Shown: piece by piece, positions 62,623 through 64,000 of the stretch | Layout: each line of letters starts with the position of its first letter | Numbering within the stretch: the stretch's first letter is position 1 | NCBI GenBank assembly: GCA_040880125.1 | Contig: JBBDJB010000021.1 | Span: forward strand, 62,001 to 126,000 | Length of the DNA stretch: 64,000 nt | Direction of reading: 5' to 3' | DNA from: JBBDJB01 sp040880125 | Lineage (GTDB): Bacteria > Planctomycetota > Planctomycetia > Pirellulales > JBBDJB01 | Made by a program: the position numbers and the translations under genes | The notes under the pieces: model-generated | The model's database searches: none | Told to the model about the DNA's origin: nothing | The model's input: only the letters and a program-made list of their open reading frames with translations

Positions 62623-62825
62623 TCGACGGACGGGACAAAACACCTTCAGAGCTAGGCACCGTGACATCCTGTCGCGGGCGAGCCGTTCAAGCGGACATCA
62701 GCTTTACGCAGCGCTGCTTCTGCTTGCTTTCCAGCGAATTCCCGCGCGGTTGCATGGTCGTGCGCGATCGCAGATCATGCAAGTTGTCGCGCCTGCCCGT
62801 CTACTCATGCCCCAATACGTGCCTT

Positions 62826-64000
<1,175 letters not shown>

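Overview
The window reads as chromosomal DNA of a GC-rich planctomycete, probably Pirellulales-like. This is inferred from gene content: three PEP-CTERM proteins (two with dockerin-type repeats), a sulfatase, secreted Gfo/Idh/MocA oxidoreductases, a PVC-type HEAT-repeat protein with a CxxCH haem site, DUF1501-style Tat-exported proteins, a BBP7-like barrel, a DUF1570 protein, and an mraZ gene outside any cell-division cluster. No rRNA, tRNA, phage, transposase or CRISPR locus was seen. GTG and TTG starts are common and genes lie on both strands in short operons.

Layout. 1-2.3 kb: end of pyrG, a DUF1844 gene and lone mraZ. 2.3-10.7 kb: a stand-alone ketosynthase, a sulfatase, two PEP-CTERM genes (one a trypsin-like protease with dockerin repeats), an SGNH hydrolase, a Tat-exported oxidoreductase and a PmtA-like methyltransferase. 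10.8-17.7 kb: M28/PDZ peptidase, DUF1570 protein, DUF3500 protein, mutM and a VCBS-repeat protein. 17.9-24.3 kb: a membrane Ser/Thr kinase, hemB, hemL, a DapA-family lyase and gap. 24.4-28.1 kb: a methyltransferase, a thioredoxin-fold lipoprotein, and a NAD synthetase split into two overlapping genes. 28.1-36.2 kb: ceramidase-like protein, YbaK protein, semialdehyde dehydrogenase, a two-gene betaine-type ABC transporter and a PP-loop thiolase-like protein. 36.5-45 kb: a PEP-CTERM/dockerin protein, three poorly characterised proteins, and a sugar-acid set (GntP permease, 2-hydroxyacid dehydrogenase, oxidoreductase). 45.3-51.2 kb: a two-gene unit of a haem-binding PVC protein and a DMFase-like Tat protein. 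51.3-56.5 kb: a 1155-residue acyl-AMP ligase-ACP-oxoamine synthase fusion and a GNAT-like acyltransferase. 56.6-64 kb: a small gene with its own terminator, the BBP7 barrel, a structured intergenic block, folC, a secreted small protein, an HtrA protease and a DUF255 protein cut by the window end.

The most interesting system is at 51.3-56.5 kb. One polypeptide appears able to activate a fatty acid, hold it on its own carrier domain and condense it with an amino acid. The neighbouring two-domain acyltransferase resembles the family used for bacterial ceramide N-acylation. Together they suggest a compact sphingolipid-type (or other alpha-oxoamine lipid) pathway. Other leads are two families of short intergenic palindromic repeats scattered through the first 36 kb, a 72-bp element with 10-bp terminal inverted repeats, the split NAD synthetase, and a hairpin-rich block upstream of folC.
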